Below are positions 9,112 to 17,709 of a stretch of 64,000 nt of DNA, one piece after another (within the stretch, counting starts at the first letter, position 1; each line of letters starts with the position of its first letter). The position numbers were made by a program, and so were the translations under genes. The stretch covers positions 186,001 to 250,000 of the forward strand of contig JARLGU010000031.1 in assembly GCA_031292625.1 (NCBI GenBank), read 5' to 3'. Source of the DNA: Capsulimonadaceae bacterium. Lineage in GTDB: Bacteria; Armatimonadota; Armatimonadia; Armatimonadales; Capsulimonadaceae. Under the pieces are notes generated by a model. That model had not been told where the DNA came from, did no database searches, and was given only the letters and a program-made list of their open reading frames with translations.

Positions 9112-9165
9112 GCCCTTTAGAACGGCTCCCGGCCACCGTGGCCGTTTTTTGAGAAAGGGTCGTCG
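9112..9165 (+). repeat. Partial R2 element with an intrinsic-terminator hairpin
   Basis: The 54 bp resemble the inner part of the full R2 elements at 23256, 36853 and 38453 (ACGGCTcccGGCC.CCGTGGCCGTTTTT then AAAGGG.CG.CGC). It contains the hairpin CGGCCA-CCG-TGGCCG followed by six Ts at 9145-9150. It could be a decayed element that now acts as a second terminator. No terminal repeats remain. Confidence 0.5.
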
Positions 9166-9207
9166 CCCCGATTGAGCGCGGACGCTCTGCGCACCGGGCG
9201 GCATCCG

Positions 9208-10281
9208 CTATCGGTCCGTATCTCCGCCTCCCTTTCCTCGAACGGTCGTGGCCAGCAACGCGAGTAAGAGGGTAGCCTGGATCACGAAGCCGAGTTCGTG
9301 CGGGATCCCCGCGGCGCGCTCCATGTTTTCGCTGCCGGCCGCAAGCGCTCCGAAGAAGAGCGCGGCCGCAACCGTTCCGCCGACTTGGAGGCGGCCCAAC
9401 AGGGCGACGGCTACGGCGTTGAAGCCGTACTCGGGCGCGTAGCCTTCCGGCAGGTTGCCGAGGACGCCGCTAAGTTCGATCGCGCCGGCCAGTCCGCAGA
9501 GTGCGCCGCTCCATGCCATTGCGGCCGCGGTCACGCGCGCGATCCCGAAGCCATGCAGCGCCGCGGCGTCCGGACCTGCTCCGACGGCGCGGATCGCGAA
9601 GCCGGTCAGCGTTCGCTCTAGCAGCAGCCACACGACGATCGCCGCCGCGATGGCGATCAATAGCCCAGCGTGAAGCGATGTCTGCGGGATAAGTACGGGA
9701 AGGATGGCGTTTGCGCTGAGCTGTTCCGTGGCGGGCTGAGAGTGGTCCGTTCGCTGAAGAGGGCCGTTGACGAGATACGAGAGGAGCGCGATGGCGACGA
9801 AGTTGAGCATGATCGTCGAGATCACCTCGGGTACGCCGCGCGATGTCTTCAAAACGGATGCCGCGCCGGCCCAAAGGGCTCCAGCGACGATCCCGGCGAG
9901 CATCATGAGGCTCAGGAGCAGCGCATAGGGCAGCGACCGCGAGAGCGGGCATGCCGTCGCAACATACGAGGCGAGCAATGCGCCCGCGAGGAATTGCCCC
10001 TGTCCGCCAATGTTCCACAGCTTTGCGCGAAATGCGATTGCGACCCCGAGGCCGGTCAGCAGTAAGGGGCAGGCGCGGACCAGGCTGGTCGTAATTGCGC
10101 TTAGATCGTATGTCAACCCCGCCGCATGAAGGCGGGCGCCGCCGGGGAGCACATAAACCATCGGCCGCACATGCAGTCCCAACGCTCCGTCCCACATCGC
10201 GGAGAGCGCAAGCGCGACATTTCCGCCGCCCAGCTTAATGACGCACACCGTTAGAGCTAACGCAAGAAATCCCGCCGCCAA
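9208..10281 (-). CDS. ABC transporter permease, BPD_transp_2 family (nucleoside-type), start uncertain
   Basis: At least 357 residues with eight or more hydrophobic segments and the signatures ITTSLVRACPLLLTGLGVAIAF, LWNIGGQGQFLAGA and EYGFNAVAVALLG, typical of the inner-membrane permeases of BMP/nucleoside importers. The only standard start in frame is TTG at 10281, which has no ribosome site and trims the first helix. Coding-like residues continue upstream to a stop at 10360, and an AAGGGAG site at 10364-10370 points to a start near 10356 with a non-standard codon (ATC or CTG). No ATPase, second permease or lipoprotein is nearby, so the partners must be elsewhere or the gene is a remnant. 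Confidence 0.8.
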   Translation of the reverse strand: MAAGFLALALTVCVIKLGGGNVALALSAMWDGALGLHVRPMVYVLPGGARLHAAGLTYDLSAITTSLVRACPLLLTGLGVAIAFRAKLWNIGGQGQFLAGALLASYVATACPLSRSLPYALLLSLMMLAGIVAGALWAGAASVLKTSRGVPEVISTIMLNFVAIALLSYLVNGPLQRTDHSQPATEQLSANAILPVLIPQTSLHAGLLIAIAAAIVVWLLLERTLTGFAIRAVGAGPDAAALHGFGIARVTAAAMAWSGALCGLAGAIELSGVLGNLPEGYAPEYGFNAVAVALLGRLQVGGTVAAALFFGALAAGSENMERAAGIPHELGFVIQATLLLALLATTVRGKGGGDTDR

Positions 10282-10360
10282 CGCGCGCGTCAGCGGAGCA
10301 AAGAGCGACGCTCTCGCACGATCGGGTGTAGTTCCGCGGACAACGGGCAGGTTGATAGGT

Positions 10361-10376
10361 TAACTCCCTTGAGTTA
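10361..10376 (-). promoter_or_regulatory. Dyad enclosing the ribosome site of the ABC permease
   Basis: TAACTC-CCTT-GAGTTA is a perfect 6-bp-arm dyad. On the transcript of the permease the loop and 3' arm contain the AAGGGAG ribosome-binding sequence, so the site could be an operator or a small RNA hairpin that limits translation. This rests on sequence symmetry only. Confidence 0.35.
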
Positions 10377-10402
10377 CGGGCCACGATAAGGCCGGCGCCT
10401 CT

Positions 10403-11737
10403 TTATACGGGCGGCGGCAACTCATGGACCACGATGCGGTTGCCCGCGACCATCGTCACCTCGACCGGCGCTCCGGGTTTCACATACTCGCCGGTGGTCA
10501 CGACGTTGAGCCGCGCGCCGGCCACCTCTGCAATCCCCGACGGCCGGAGCATGGTGACCGCAATTCCGCTTTTCCCGACGAAGCCCGTATAGTCCGCTGA
10601 CGAGACGTAGCCCTCCGTCGCGCGCTGCTGCGAGTTCTGCCCGATCTTCTGCCAGACGCGGCTGCGCGGCAGGTACATGAAGAACGCGACCAACGCGCCG
10701 CACGTCACCAGGATGGCTCCGGAGAGTGACAGCATCGCGTTCGCGTGGCTTCCGCCAAGGGCCATGAACATCCCGACAAAGACCAGGACAAGACCCGCGA
10801 ACGCGGCGAGACCGTGACCAGGGAAAACGTGCGTTTCCACCAGAAAGAGGGCGACGCCAAGCAGGAAGAGCATCGCTCCCGCGACGGTCGCGACTCCTAC
10901 CGCAATGTGTGCGACGAAGACCAGCGCAAGAAGCGCGCCGCCGACGAGCGCCAGCAGACCATGGGTATGAAAGGTCAGCAGCTCCATCGCGATGAGCGCG
11001 AGCCCGCCTCCTAGGAGCAGAACGGTCACCCATGGGTTGATGATGAAGAGGGCGATCTCAAGCCATGCCCCAAGCTCTTCGTGCTGAACCGGCGCGCCGG
11101 AAAGCTTTAGGAATGCGAGGATGTCCGGATAGTCGTTTGCAACCACGTCGCAGTATCCGGCGTCTCGCGCCTGCCGGGTTGTTAGCGAAAGGATGTCGCC
11201 GGCTTTGATTCCCAGCGAAGGAATTGCGGACGGCGCTGTTACCATCGCGACCGCGACAGCCGGATTGCGCCCACGCATGTCGGCAATCGATTTGAAGCGG
11301 TTTTGAATCGCCTGGAGCAACTCGGCATCCGGCGAGCCGGTCATTCCGGGATGCGGCAGCGCCGAGCCGAGCGTCGCTCCTCCGGTCATCGCGATGTACT
11401 TGCAGGAGAGGGTGATCAGTGCGCCAGACGAGAACGCCTTATTGTGGACGAAGGCGACAATCGGGAAGTCGGTATCGTGCTCGTAGATGGCCTTTTGCAC
11501 TTCGTCCGCCGAATCGAGCATGCCGCCGTTCGTATCGACGTCTAAAATCACAGCCGACGCCCCGTTCCTCGATGCGTCGTCAATGCAGCGCGTCACGAAG
11601 TCCGCCTGAACCGGCCAGACCGGTCCGTGAAGATCGATGACGTAGACAGGCGCTGGCGAGGCGCTCACGCGCGGGCCGAGGGCGAGCGCGGCGAGCGCCG
11701 CGATGAGGATGAGATAATAACCTTTGTTGGGTCGCAT
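10403..11737 (-). CDS. NfeD-family membrane protein with ClpP-class serine protease domain
   Basis: 444-residue NfeD-long protein. It has a signal peptide (1 to about 27), then a ClpP/SppA-like domain (30-240) with DVDTNGGMLDSA and the nucleophile region AFSSGALITL (serine 103 or 104). Four to five membrane helices follow (about 255-375), then a C-terminal OB-fold NfeD domain (385-440). Such proteases cleave stomatin-type or other membrane proteins. The longer open frame upstream is unlike a signal peptide, so ATG 11737 was chosen. It is the third gene of a sigma/anti-sigma/NfeD row, 46 bp after the anti-sigma factor. No stomatin (SPFH) partner is adjacent, which is unusual for this family. 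Confidence 0.85.
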   Translation of the reverse strand: MRPNKGYYLILIAALAALALGPRVSASPAPVYVIDLHGPVWPVQADFVTRCIDDASRNGASAVILDVDTNGGMLDSADEVQKAIYEHDTDFPIVAFVHNKAFSSGALITLSCKYIAMTGGATLGSALPHPGMTGSPDAELLQAIQNRFKSIADMRGRNPAVAVAMVTAPSAIPSLGIKAGDILSLTTRQARDAGYCDVVANDYPDILAFLKLSGAPVQHEELGAWLEIALFIINPWVTVLLLGGGLALIAMELLTFHTHGLLALVGGALLALVFVAHIAVGVATVAGAMLFLLGVALFLVETHVFPGHGLAAFAGLVLVFVGMFMALGGSHANAMLSLSGAILVTCGALVAFFMYLPRSRVWQKIGQNSQQRATEGYVSSADYTGFVGKSGIAVTMLRPSGIAEVAGARLNVVTTGEYVKPGAPVEVTMVAGNRIVVHELPPPV

Positions 11738-11783
11738 AGTATTTTCTTGGAAAATGCCCTTCTTTGGCCCGGCGGCTTTATTC

Positions 11784-12173
11784 CTACTCCTTCGCCCTGA
11801 ACGGATCGTGAATAAGGTATTTCGCAAGCCGCTGGGCAGTTCGATCGGCCAGTCCGGCCGTGTAGAGGATTGCGCCTTCGGAGACGCGCGCCAACGCTTC
11901 GTCCCATCGCCGTCGGACGCGCAAGAGCACGGAGGCCCGCTCTTGGGAGGTGATTTCATCCATCTGCCTTGCGAACTCCGGCCAGAGGTCGAGCGCGGGT
12001 TCTTCCGCCGGGACCGCTCGTATGACTTCCAGCGTCCGGGCGAAGGCGCCGTATTCCGCGGCGCACTCGGCGCATTGCGACAGATGGTTGGTTATATACG
12101 CTCGCTCTTCCGGGCCAATAAGTTCATCGAAGTAGTCGGTGAACTCGTCCCGCACCTGTTGGCAACTGAGCAT
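11784..12173 (-). CDS. Zinc-finger anti-sigma factor (ZAS type), soluble
   Basis: 129-residue protein beginning MLSCQQVRDEFTDYFDELI with a HxxxCxxC zinc motif, HLSQCAECAAEY, at about residues 30-41. It directly follows the ECF sigma factor gene with a 61-bp gap, so it should bind and inhibit that sigma factor. No membrane helix is visible, so it would act in the cytoplasm, perhaps sensing thiol or redox state through the zinc site. The ATG at 12173 is preferred because it starts the conserved domain; a GTG at 12182 is possible. Confidence 0.8.
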   Translation of the reverse strand: MLSCQQVRDEFTDYFDELIGPEERAYITNHLSQCAECAAEYGAFARTLEVIRAVPAEEPALDLWPEFARQMDEITSQERASVLLRVRRRWDEALARVSEGAILYTAGLADRTAQRLAKYLIHDPFRAKE

Positions 12174-12234
12174 TTCACTCACCCGAACACCGGTCTTGCC
12201 CTCGAACACCGGGGGCGGCGCTCCGTGCCTTTCG

Positions 12235-12864
12235 TCACTCTTGAAAGTAATCGTCCAGCAGATCCATGTACGGCTGGAACATCTTCTTAAACGCAAGCCT
12301 CGCCCGGTGAAGCTTTGATTTGACGCTTGACAGCGGCAGTTCCGTAATCGCTACGATCTCTTCGTACGTCATCCCATCGAAGTCGCGCAACGAAATCAAC
12401 AGGCGCTGTTCCGGGCTCATTGCGGCCAGGATACGTCCTGCCGCTCGCTGCAGTTCGCGCGTCTCGGCGATTTTCTCGACGTTCAGATGCGGATCCGGCA
12501 GGTCGTCCATTGTCTCGTCGCTGCCGTCCGGATCCCATCCCAGCCCTTCCTCCTGCGCGTTCCTGCGCTTGAGGTCGCGACAGTGATTGTAACAAATATG
12601 CCGCGCGATCGTATAGAGCCAGGTGCGGAAGGAACATTCTCCGCGAAATGAACCTATGGATCGCAGTGCCCGAAGAAAGACCTCCTGCGTAATATCGTAA
12701 GCATCCTCGCCTCCAACCATGCGGTGGACCAACGCGTAGATCGGCCCCTGGTACTTGCGAAAAAGTCCTTCAAATGCCCCTTTTTCGCCGGTTGTCCGGT
12801 AGCGCCGGACAAGAGTGGCGTCTGGATCGATTATCCCCGTGGACGTAGTGACACTTTTAGTCAT
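12235..12864 (-). CDS. ECF RNA polymerase sigma factor (RpoE-like)
   Basis: 209-residue extracytoplasmic-function sigma factor. Region 2 is at about residues 25-95 (AYDITQEVFLRALRSIGSFRG, then FRTWLYTIARHICYNHCRD). A linker of about 40 residues follows, then region 4 at about 135-195 with the helix-turn-helix ITELPLSSVKSKLHRARL. First gene of the row with a ZAS anti-sigma factor and NfeD. A TATAAT-like -10 (12915-12920, minus strand) lies about 50 bp before the start, so it may be read by the housekeeping sigma factor. Confidence 0.92.
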   Translation of the reverse strand: MTKSVTTSTGIIDPDATLVRRYRTTGEKGAFEGLFRKYQGPIYALVHRMVGGEDAYDITQEVFLRALRSIGSFRGECSFRTWLYTIARHICYNHCRDLKRRNAQEEGLGWDPDGSDETMDDLPDPHLNVEKIAETRELQRAAGRILAAMSPEQRLLISLRDFDGMTYEEIVAITELPLSSVKSKLHRARLAFKKMFQPYMDLLDDYFQE

Positions 12865-13003
12865 GGAGATTGACCCGGCTCTTCTCGAAAAGTTGCGTTC
12901 GCGCGGGCGAAAATATTATACCGCTAGGAAAACGGACGAGGCGCGGCGTGCTCGCGGGAGGAAAGGCCGGTCGGCCGGACCCCAACGAAGAGAAAGGGGC
13001 AGG

Positions 13004-13220
13004 GCGATCGCATCTCCTAATATAAACGATTGTCACCGATATTGGCTCGGTCTCCGGCCGTGAACGACCGGCCTGAGATGCCAAACCCCATCAATCGGGC
13101 TGCCGGCTCACGAAAATGCTGGCCGTCTACCGATGAGGCCCGTTCACGGGCTTTCTCAACACAGGCCGGCCCTTTCAGGACCGGACTCGCGCCGCTGTTA
13201 ACAGTTATAGATGCGATCGC
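13004..13220 (-). repeat. R1 element copy a, MITE-like, 217 bp with perfect 12-bp terminal inverted repeats
   Basis: A non-coding block bounded by GCGATCGCATCT (13004-13015) and AGATGCGATCGC (13209-13220), an exact inverted pair. Its inside is over 90% identical by eye to copy b at 34477-34693 in the opposite orientation. Internal hairpins include GCCCG-TTCA-CGGGC. It fills most of the 371-bp gap between the sigma factor and the GGDEF-EAL gene. No open frame is conserved between copies. Confidence 0.8.
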
Positions 13221-13235
13221 TCTGAAAAGGGGCGG

Positions 13236-15614
13236 TTACGCGGCCTGCTGCCTGCCGTTGGCGTCCGCGATGGCGTATGCTCGTTCGTCGAACTGCTCGG
13301 GGATAAGCCGCATTCGGGAGGACTCGATGAGAGACGATGTATCGTCCACTGACAGTGGGCGGCCAAGGAGATAGCCCTGCACCCGGTCGCAACCCAGTTC
13401 AGAGACGCGCTCAAGCTGGTCGGTGGTTTCGATGCCTTCACAGGTTATGCGCAACTTGAGATTCTTGCCCAGGTCGACGATCGCGCGAACAATGGCGGCA
13501 TCGTCTGGCGACTGAGTCATTCGTACCACGAACGAGCGGTCGATTTTGAGCGTGTCGATCGGCAGGCTGCTTAAATACGCCATGGACGAGTATCCCGTGC
13601 CAAAATCGTCCACCGCTAGCCTTACGCCCAGCGCCTGAATGGCGCGGAGCTTTGTGATTGTGTTCTCGGCGTCCTCCATCATGCCCGATTCGGTAATCTC
13701 CAACTTCAGATGACATGGATCGAGACCGGTCTCCTCGAGCGTGCGCGCAATGTCCTCCACGAGGTGGCGCTCGCGGAGCTGGCGCGGCGCTAGGTTCACG
13801 CTAACGGTCAACGGCGCCATTCCCGAGAACTCTTCCTGCCAAACCTTTACCTGCTTGCAGGCGGAGCGGAGAACCCACTGCCCAAGCGGCACGATCAGCC
13901 CCGTTTCTTCGGCGAGCGGGATAAAAACGCCAGGCGGCAGGAACCCGCGCGTCGGATGCTGCCAGCGGACGAGCGCCTCGACCTCGGTCATCATGCCGGA
14001 CTCAAGATGGACGATCGGTTGATAAAAGACACGAAACTCTTCGTTATCCACGGCGCGGCGAAGGCCGCTCTCCATCTCAAGGCGATCGACCGCGCGCGCG
14101 TTCATGCTCAGGTCGAACACCGTCGTGCGTCCCTTGCCGCTGGTCTTCGCTTGTTGCATCGCGGTATCGGCATCTCGAAGCATTTCGTCGGCATTCGAGC
14201 TTGCGCCGTCCGACATCGCGATCCCGAGGCTAGCGGCCATAATCACGTCGCTGCCGCCAAGATCGATCGGACTGTTGAGAACGGCGGCGATTCGTTCGGC
14301 AACGCCAAGGATTTTGGTGTCGTCGACGCTGTTAAGCATAATGGCGAACTCGTCGCCGCCCAATCGCGCGACCGTGTCGCCAGGTAGCACGCAGGACTGG
14401 AGGCGGTTCGCGATCGTCATGAGCAATAGGTCGCCCGCGACGTGGCCGAGACTGGTGTTAACGAACTTAAAATTGTCTAGATCGAGGAAAATAATGCCGA
14501 CCGTGTCCGCGCCGCGCCGTCCTCGATCGAGACCTTGCTGCAGGCGCTCTACGAATAGAGTCCGGTTTGGCAGTTTGGTCAGGGGGTCGTGAAACGCCTG
14601 GAAGACAAGCTGATCTTGAAGCTGTCTGCGCTCGGAGATATCGCGGCAGGCCATCACCACTCCGCCAATGAGCGGCTCATCGATCAGGTTTACCGCAACG
14701 ATTTCGCTGTCGATCCAGGAGCCGTTTCCGTAGCGAATTGGGGTCTCCATAGTCACGTGAACGCGCGGCTGCGCGATCGCCTGAAGGAAGTGCTCTCTAA
14801 AAGCTTCATACCCCTCGGGAGGAAGCAGATTGGCGAATGGGGTCCCGACGAGGGACTGTTGGTCGTACCGCCATACGCTCTCGACGTTCGGCGCAACGTC
14901 CTTGATGATGACATCCAGGTCGACGATTAGCCCGACGTCGACTGAGTTGCGGGTCAACGCCTCGAAGCGCTCCTTGGTTTCGCGGAGCACTTCTTGCCGG
15001 GCAGCCAGACGATCCATCTTATTCTGGTCCGCATCGTAGCGCCGGAAAATCAGCCCGACACAGAGCATCGCGAAGACCACAGCAAGAACCGTGACGGCGT
15101 TGGCGATTCGGCTGGCCTCGTCGGCTGCGGCGTCAAGTGACCGGTTTGCCCGCCGCAAGGCCGCGTCGAGGAGCGTTCGACAGGGTTCAACGCGCCTCTG
15201 CGAGGCGATCCTCGCTTCTTGCTGGTTGCCGGCCCGGAGCAGCCTGGAGACTTCGTCGCTCTCCGCGAAAAACTGACTGTAGAGGAGCTTGATGCGGGAG
15301 AAGCTTTCGTCTCGCGGGTGCTTCGAGCGAATGTAATCAAGGATCTCACGGGCGTGCTCCGCATCGCGCCGTTCGATTGCGGCGTTTTCGTCATCAGCGG
15401 AGTTAAGCGATATTCCCTTCCATTGCTCGGCCGCTCTGTCCGAAACCTCATGGTCCAGTCGTGCGAGAAACAGAGCGTCGTTTGACGCCGTGTTCGACCA
15501 TTTTTGCATCGTAACGATGACGACGGCCGTCAGTATGGACACGAGTACGGCAAGGGCCAGGAACAATCGCTGCGCTCCGGCCTCCGACACCTGTTCATAT
15601 CGATGGATAACCAT
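13236..15614 (-). CDS. Membrane-bound PAS-GGDEF-EAL cyclic di-GMP signalling protein
   Basis: 792 residues. Two membrane helices (about 14-36 and 172-190) flank a periplasmic helical sensor region of about 135 residues. A PAS domain follows (about 215-325), then a GGDEF domain (about 340-505, GGDEF at 419-423 intact) and an EAL domain (about 515-765, with EAL at 546-548 and DDFGTGYSS intact). Both synthesis and breakdown of cyclic di-GMP are possible. The RxxD inhibitory site is missing (LPGD in its place), and the usual SLGH-preceding ND is NT. The frame is open to 15665; ATG 15614 was chosen because the first helix follows at a normal distance. It lies alone between R1a and a terminator. 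Confidence 0.9.
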   Translation of the reverse strand: MVIHRYEQVSEAGAQRLFLALAVLVSILTAVVIVTMQKWSNTASNDALFLARLDHEVSDRAAEQWKGISLNSADDENAAIERRDAEHAREILDYIRSKHPRDESFSRIKLLYSQFFAESDEVSRLLRAGNQQEARIASQRRVEPCRTLLDAALRRANRSLDAAADEASRIANAVTVLAVVFAMLCVGLIFRRYDADQNKMDRLAARQEVLRETKERFEALTRNSVDVGLIVDLDVIIKDVAPNVESVWRYDQQSLVGTPFANLLPPEGYEAFREHFLQAIAQPRVHVTMETPIRYGNGSWIDSEIVAVNLIDEPLIGGVVMACRDISERRQLQDQLVFQAFHDPLTKLPNRTLFVERLQQGLDRGRRGADTVGIIFLDLDNFKFVNTSLGHVAGDLLLMTIANRLQSCVLPGDTVARLGGDEFAIMLNSVDDTKILGVAERIAAVLNSPIDLGGSDVIMAASLGIAMSDGASSNADEMLRDADTAMQQAKTSGKGRTTVFDLSMNARAVDRLEMESGLRRAVDNEEFRVFYQPIVHLESGMMTEVEALVRWQHPTRGFLPPGVFIPLAEETGLIVPLGQWVLRSACKQVKVWQEEFSGMAPLTVSVNLAPRQLRERHLVEDIARTLEETGLDPCHLKLEITESGMMEDAENTITKLRAIQALGVRLAVDDFGTGYSSMAYLSSLPIDTLKIDRSFVVRMTQSPDDAAIVRAIVDLGKNLKLRITCEGIETTDQLERVSELGCDRVQGYLLGRPLSVDDTSSLIESSRMRLIPEQFDERAYAIADANGRQQAA

Positions 15615-15865
15615 GTATGTACATCCACATCCAGCGCGAAGCGGCTCGATGAGCCGGCGAACCACAATCGGCTGGCGAACGCCATGCGGACTGCTCGCGC
15701 GAGCGCCTTACTCGCTTCTTATGCCACAAAGCGAATTCGTTCAAACCAACAAACTAAGCGTTTGGCTACTTCCTGCAACCAAGCAAAGGAGCTTCACGCC
15801 GGCTGGGCAAGCATGACGAGTGTATTATTGGATAACTGTCCCAATTTTCACACCGGCAATAGTCC

Positions 15866-15923
15866 TAAAAATTTAAAAAGCCAGCCTGCTAATACGATAT
15901 TTTTTCGTACTGCCAGGCTGGCT
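15866..15923 (-). terminator. Strong Rho-independent terminator after isocitrate dehydrogenase
   Basis: The 10-bp arms AGCCAGCCTG and CAGGCTGGCT (15879-15888 and 15914-15923) enclose a second small stem. On the minus strand the hairpin is followed by TTTTTAAATTTTT. It ends the icd transcript. The remaining 15615-15865 holds only the region upstream of the GGDEF-EAL gene, and I see nothing else in it. Confidence 0.85.
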
Positions 15924-15935
15924 CAAGCGATTAAG

Positions 15936-17390
15936 CTATTGTCCCTGGCTGAGCGAGTATCCGGGAACTTCGTCGAAGGTCAACAGGCTTTCGAATTTCG
16001 TGATTGTCACGCCCGTGTTGCTCACGCGCTGCAACAGATCGAGCGCATCCTGCTGGCTGATTCCCTTGGACGACTCCGTCGTCTGAAACCGCGCTACCCA
16101 GCTGTCGACCGTAACCGTATCCTCAAATCCGTTTGGCCATACCTTCGTCCCCCGGCTCGATATCGCGACCAGGTGCAAATCGGCGCCGGCGGCCCCTTTA
16201 ATGCGCTCCGCGAGCGCGCTGGCGTTTGTCGCGGCATCCTGGATGAAGATGTCGATCCCGTCGAGGCGGCGCGTCCAGACCGGAACGGGGCTCGCGGACG
16301 GCGCTTTGAACGCCTCTTTTCGCGTCGTGTCGTACTGCGCGGCCTTCAGCCTTTCCGGGACTTTGCCCACTCGCTGGGCGACGGCATTCGCAAACTCACG
16401 CGTGCCGACTTTTTCCTTGCTGACGCCATCCGCATAGATGTCGTAGGTATGGATCCCGTCCTCCAGCGTACGCAGCCAGGCGTTGTGCACGAGCTGGGCG
16501 ACGTCGGCCTGACCGATGTGCACGAGCATTTGGACCGCGCCAAGCAAGAGGCCGGAAGGATTCGCGAGGTTTTGTCCGGCGCGTCGCGGCGCTGAACCGT
16601 GGATCGCCTCGAACATCGCATAGCGTTCGCCGATATTGGCCGAGCCGGCCAGGCCGACGGAGCCGGCGATCTGCGCCGCGACATCGCTCAGCACGTCGCC
16701 GTAGAGGTTGGGCATTACGATGACGTCGAAATTCTCCGGGGTGTCGGCAAGCTTTGCGGCGCCGATATCGACGATCCAGTGATCGGCCTCGATCTCGGGG
16801 TAAAGCGGCGCGATCTCGTTAAAGACCTTGTGAAAGAGGCCGTCGGTCAACTTCATGATGTTGTCCTTCACGAAGCATGTGACCTTCTTGCGCTTGTACG
16901 CTCGGGCGTATTCAAATGCGTATCGGACGATCTTTTCGGAGCCGGGTCTGGAAATCAGCTTCAGACACTGCGTCACCTGGTCGCTCAGCCGGTGCTCGAT
17001 TCCGCCGTAGGTATCTTCTTCGTTCTCGCGAACGATCACCACATCCATGACCGGGTGCTTGGTGTCGACGTAGGGATGGTAGGACACGCAGGGACGGATG
17101 TTGGCGTAAAGGCCCATCATCTTGCGCGCCGTGACGTTCAGGCTTTTGTAGCCGCCGCCCTGGGGCGTCGTGATCGGCGCTTTGAGGAACACGCGGGTTC
17201 GTCGCAGCGAGCCCCACGCCTCCGGCGCGATGCCGGCGGTATTGCCGGACAAATACACCTTCTCGCCGATCTCGATCGTATCGACATCGATTCTCGCGCC
17301 GGCCTCGCGCAAAATGTGCAGGGTCGCGTCCATGATTTCGGGACCGATGCCGTCGCCATGCGCAACGGTAATGGGAGTGTTCTCGGGCAT
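15936..17390 (-). CDS. icd: Isocitrate dehydrogenase, large (Thermus/Rickettsia-type) form
   Basis: TCA-cycle enzyme oxidising isocitrate to 2-oxoglutarate with NAD(P)+. The 484-residue length, with an extra C-terminal domain of about 130 residues, fits the long bacterial group rather than the 416-residue E. coli type. Visible motifs: VAHGDGIGPEIM (7-18), VIVRENEEDTYGGIEHR for substrate binding (about 116-132), MPNLYGDVLSDVAAQIAGSVG for metal and substrate (about 228-248), and FEAIHGSAPRRAGQNLANP for cofactor (about 262-280). Single-gene unit with its own terminator. The cofactor choice is not certain by eye. Confidence 0.92.
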   Translation of the reverse strand: MPENTPITVAHGDGIGPEIMDATLHILREAGARIDVDTIEIGEKVYLSGNTAGIAPEAWGSLRRTRVFLKAPITTPQGGGYKSLNVTARKMMGLYANIRPCVSYHPYVDTKHPVMDVVIVRENEEDTYGGIEHRLSDQVTQCLKLISRPGSEKIVRYAFEYARAYKRKKVTCFVKDNIMKLTDGLFHKVFNEIAPLYPEIEADHWIVDIGAAKLADTPENFDVIVMPNLYGDVLSDVAAQIAGSVGLAGSANIGERYAMFEAIHGSAPRRAGQNLANPSGLLLGAVQMLVHIGQADVAQLVHNAWLRTLEDGIHTYDIYADGVSKEKVGTREFANAVAQRVGKVPERLKAAQYDTTRKEAFKAPSASPVPVWTRRLDGIDIFIQDAATNASALAERIKGAAGADLHLVAISSRGTKVWPNGFEDTVTVDSWVARFQTTESSKGISQQDALDLLQRVSNTGVTITKFESLLTFDEVPGYSLSQGQ

Positions 17391-17514
17391 TGATTATCCT
17401 CGTAAGTGTTCTGAATTTGGCGTCAACGCGAAAGCGTTCGCCGCGCCGCGGCGCGGCAGATTATGGTGACAGGCCCGGCGCCGCCAAGATGGCGGGACAA
17501 GGCGAAACCACCAG

Positions 17515-17659
17515 AGCGTGTGTGATAAATGCAGACCGCTCGCGTCACGCGTTGAACGATGTGTCCGTGAAGAACGAGCCGCCCGCTCAAGCGGACGGAC
17601 CGCGCTTTCCAGCCACGGGGCTGCCCCCATGGCTACGGCGCGGAATTGTTCCACACGTT
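17515..17659 (-). repeat. Short R2 element (145 bp) with matching terminal repeats
   Basis: Left end AGCGTGTGTGATAAA and right end AATTGTTCCACACGTT match the terminal inverted repeats of the longer R2 elements. Read on the minus strand, its start (CGCCGT..CC then CCGTGGCTGGA.AG.GCGG) resembles the first 80 bp of the R2 copy at 38453. The inner half found in other copies is missing. It fills the gap between icd and sedolisin 2; the remaining bases there show nothing else. Confidence 0.6.
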
Positions 17660-17709
17660 CATAGAGTCGAAACGCAACTTTGTGGCCATGCGTTCCTCGC
17701 ATGCCGCAT

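Noticed and set aside
9208-12864. A single operon from the sigma factor through NfeD to the ABC permease
   Set aside because: The permease follows NfeD on the same strand by only about 50-120 bp, but its own ribosome-site dyad and unrelated function give no positive support for linking it to the stress operon.
16599-17393. Plus-strand open frame of 264 codons
   Set aside because: Antisense to isocitrate dehydrogenase, whose motifs are clear.
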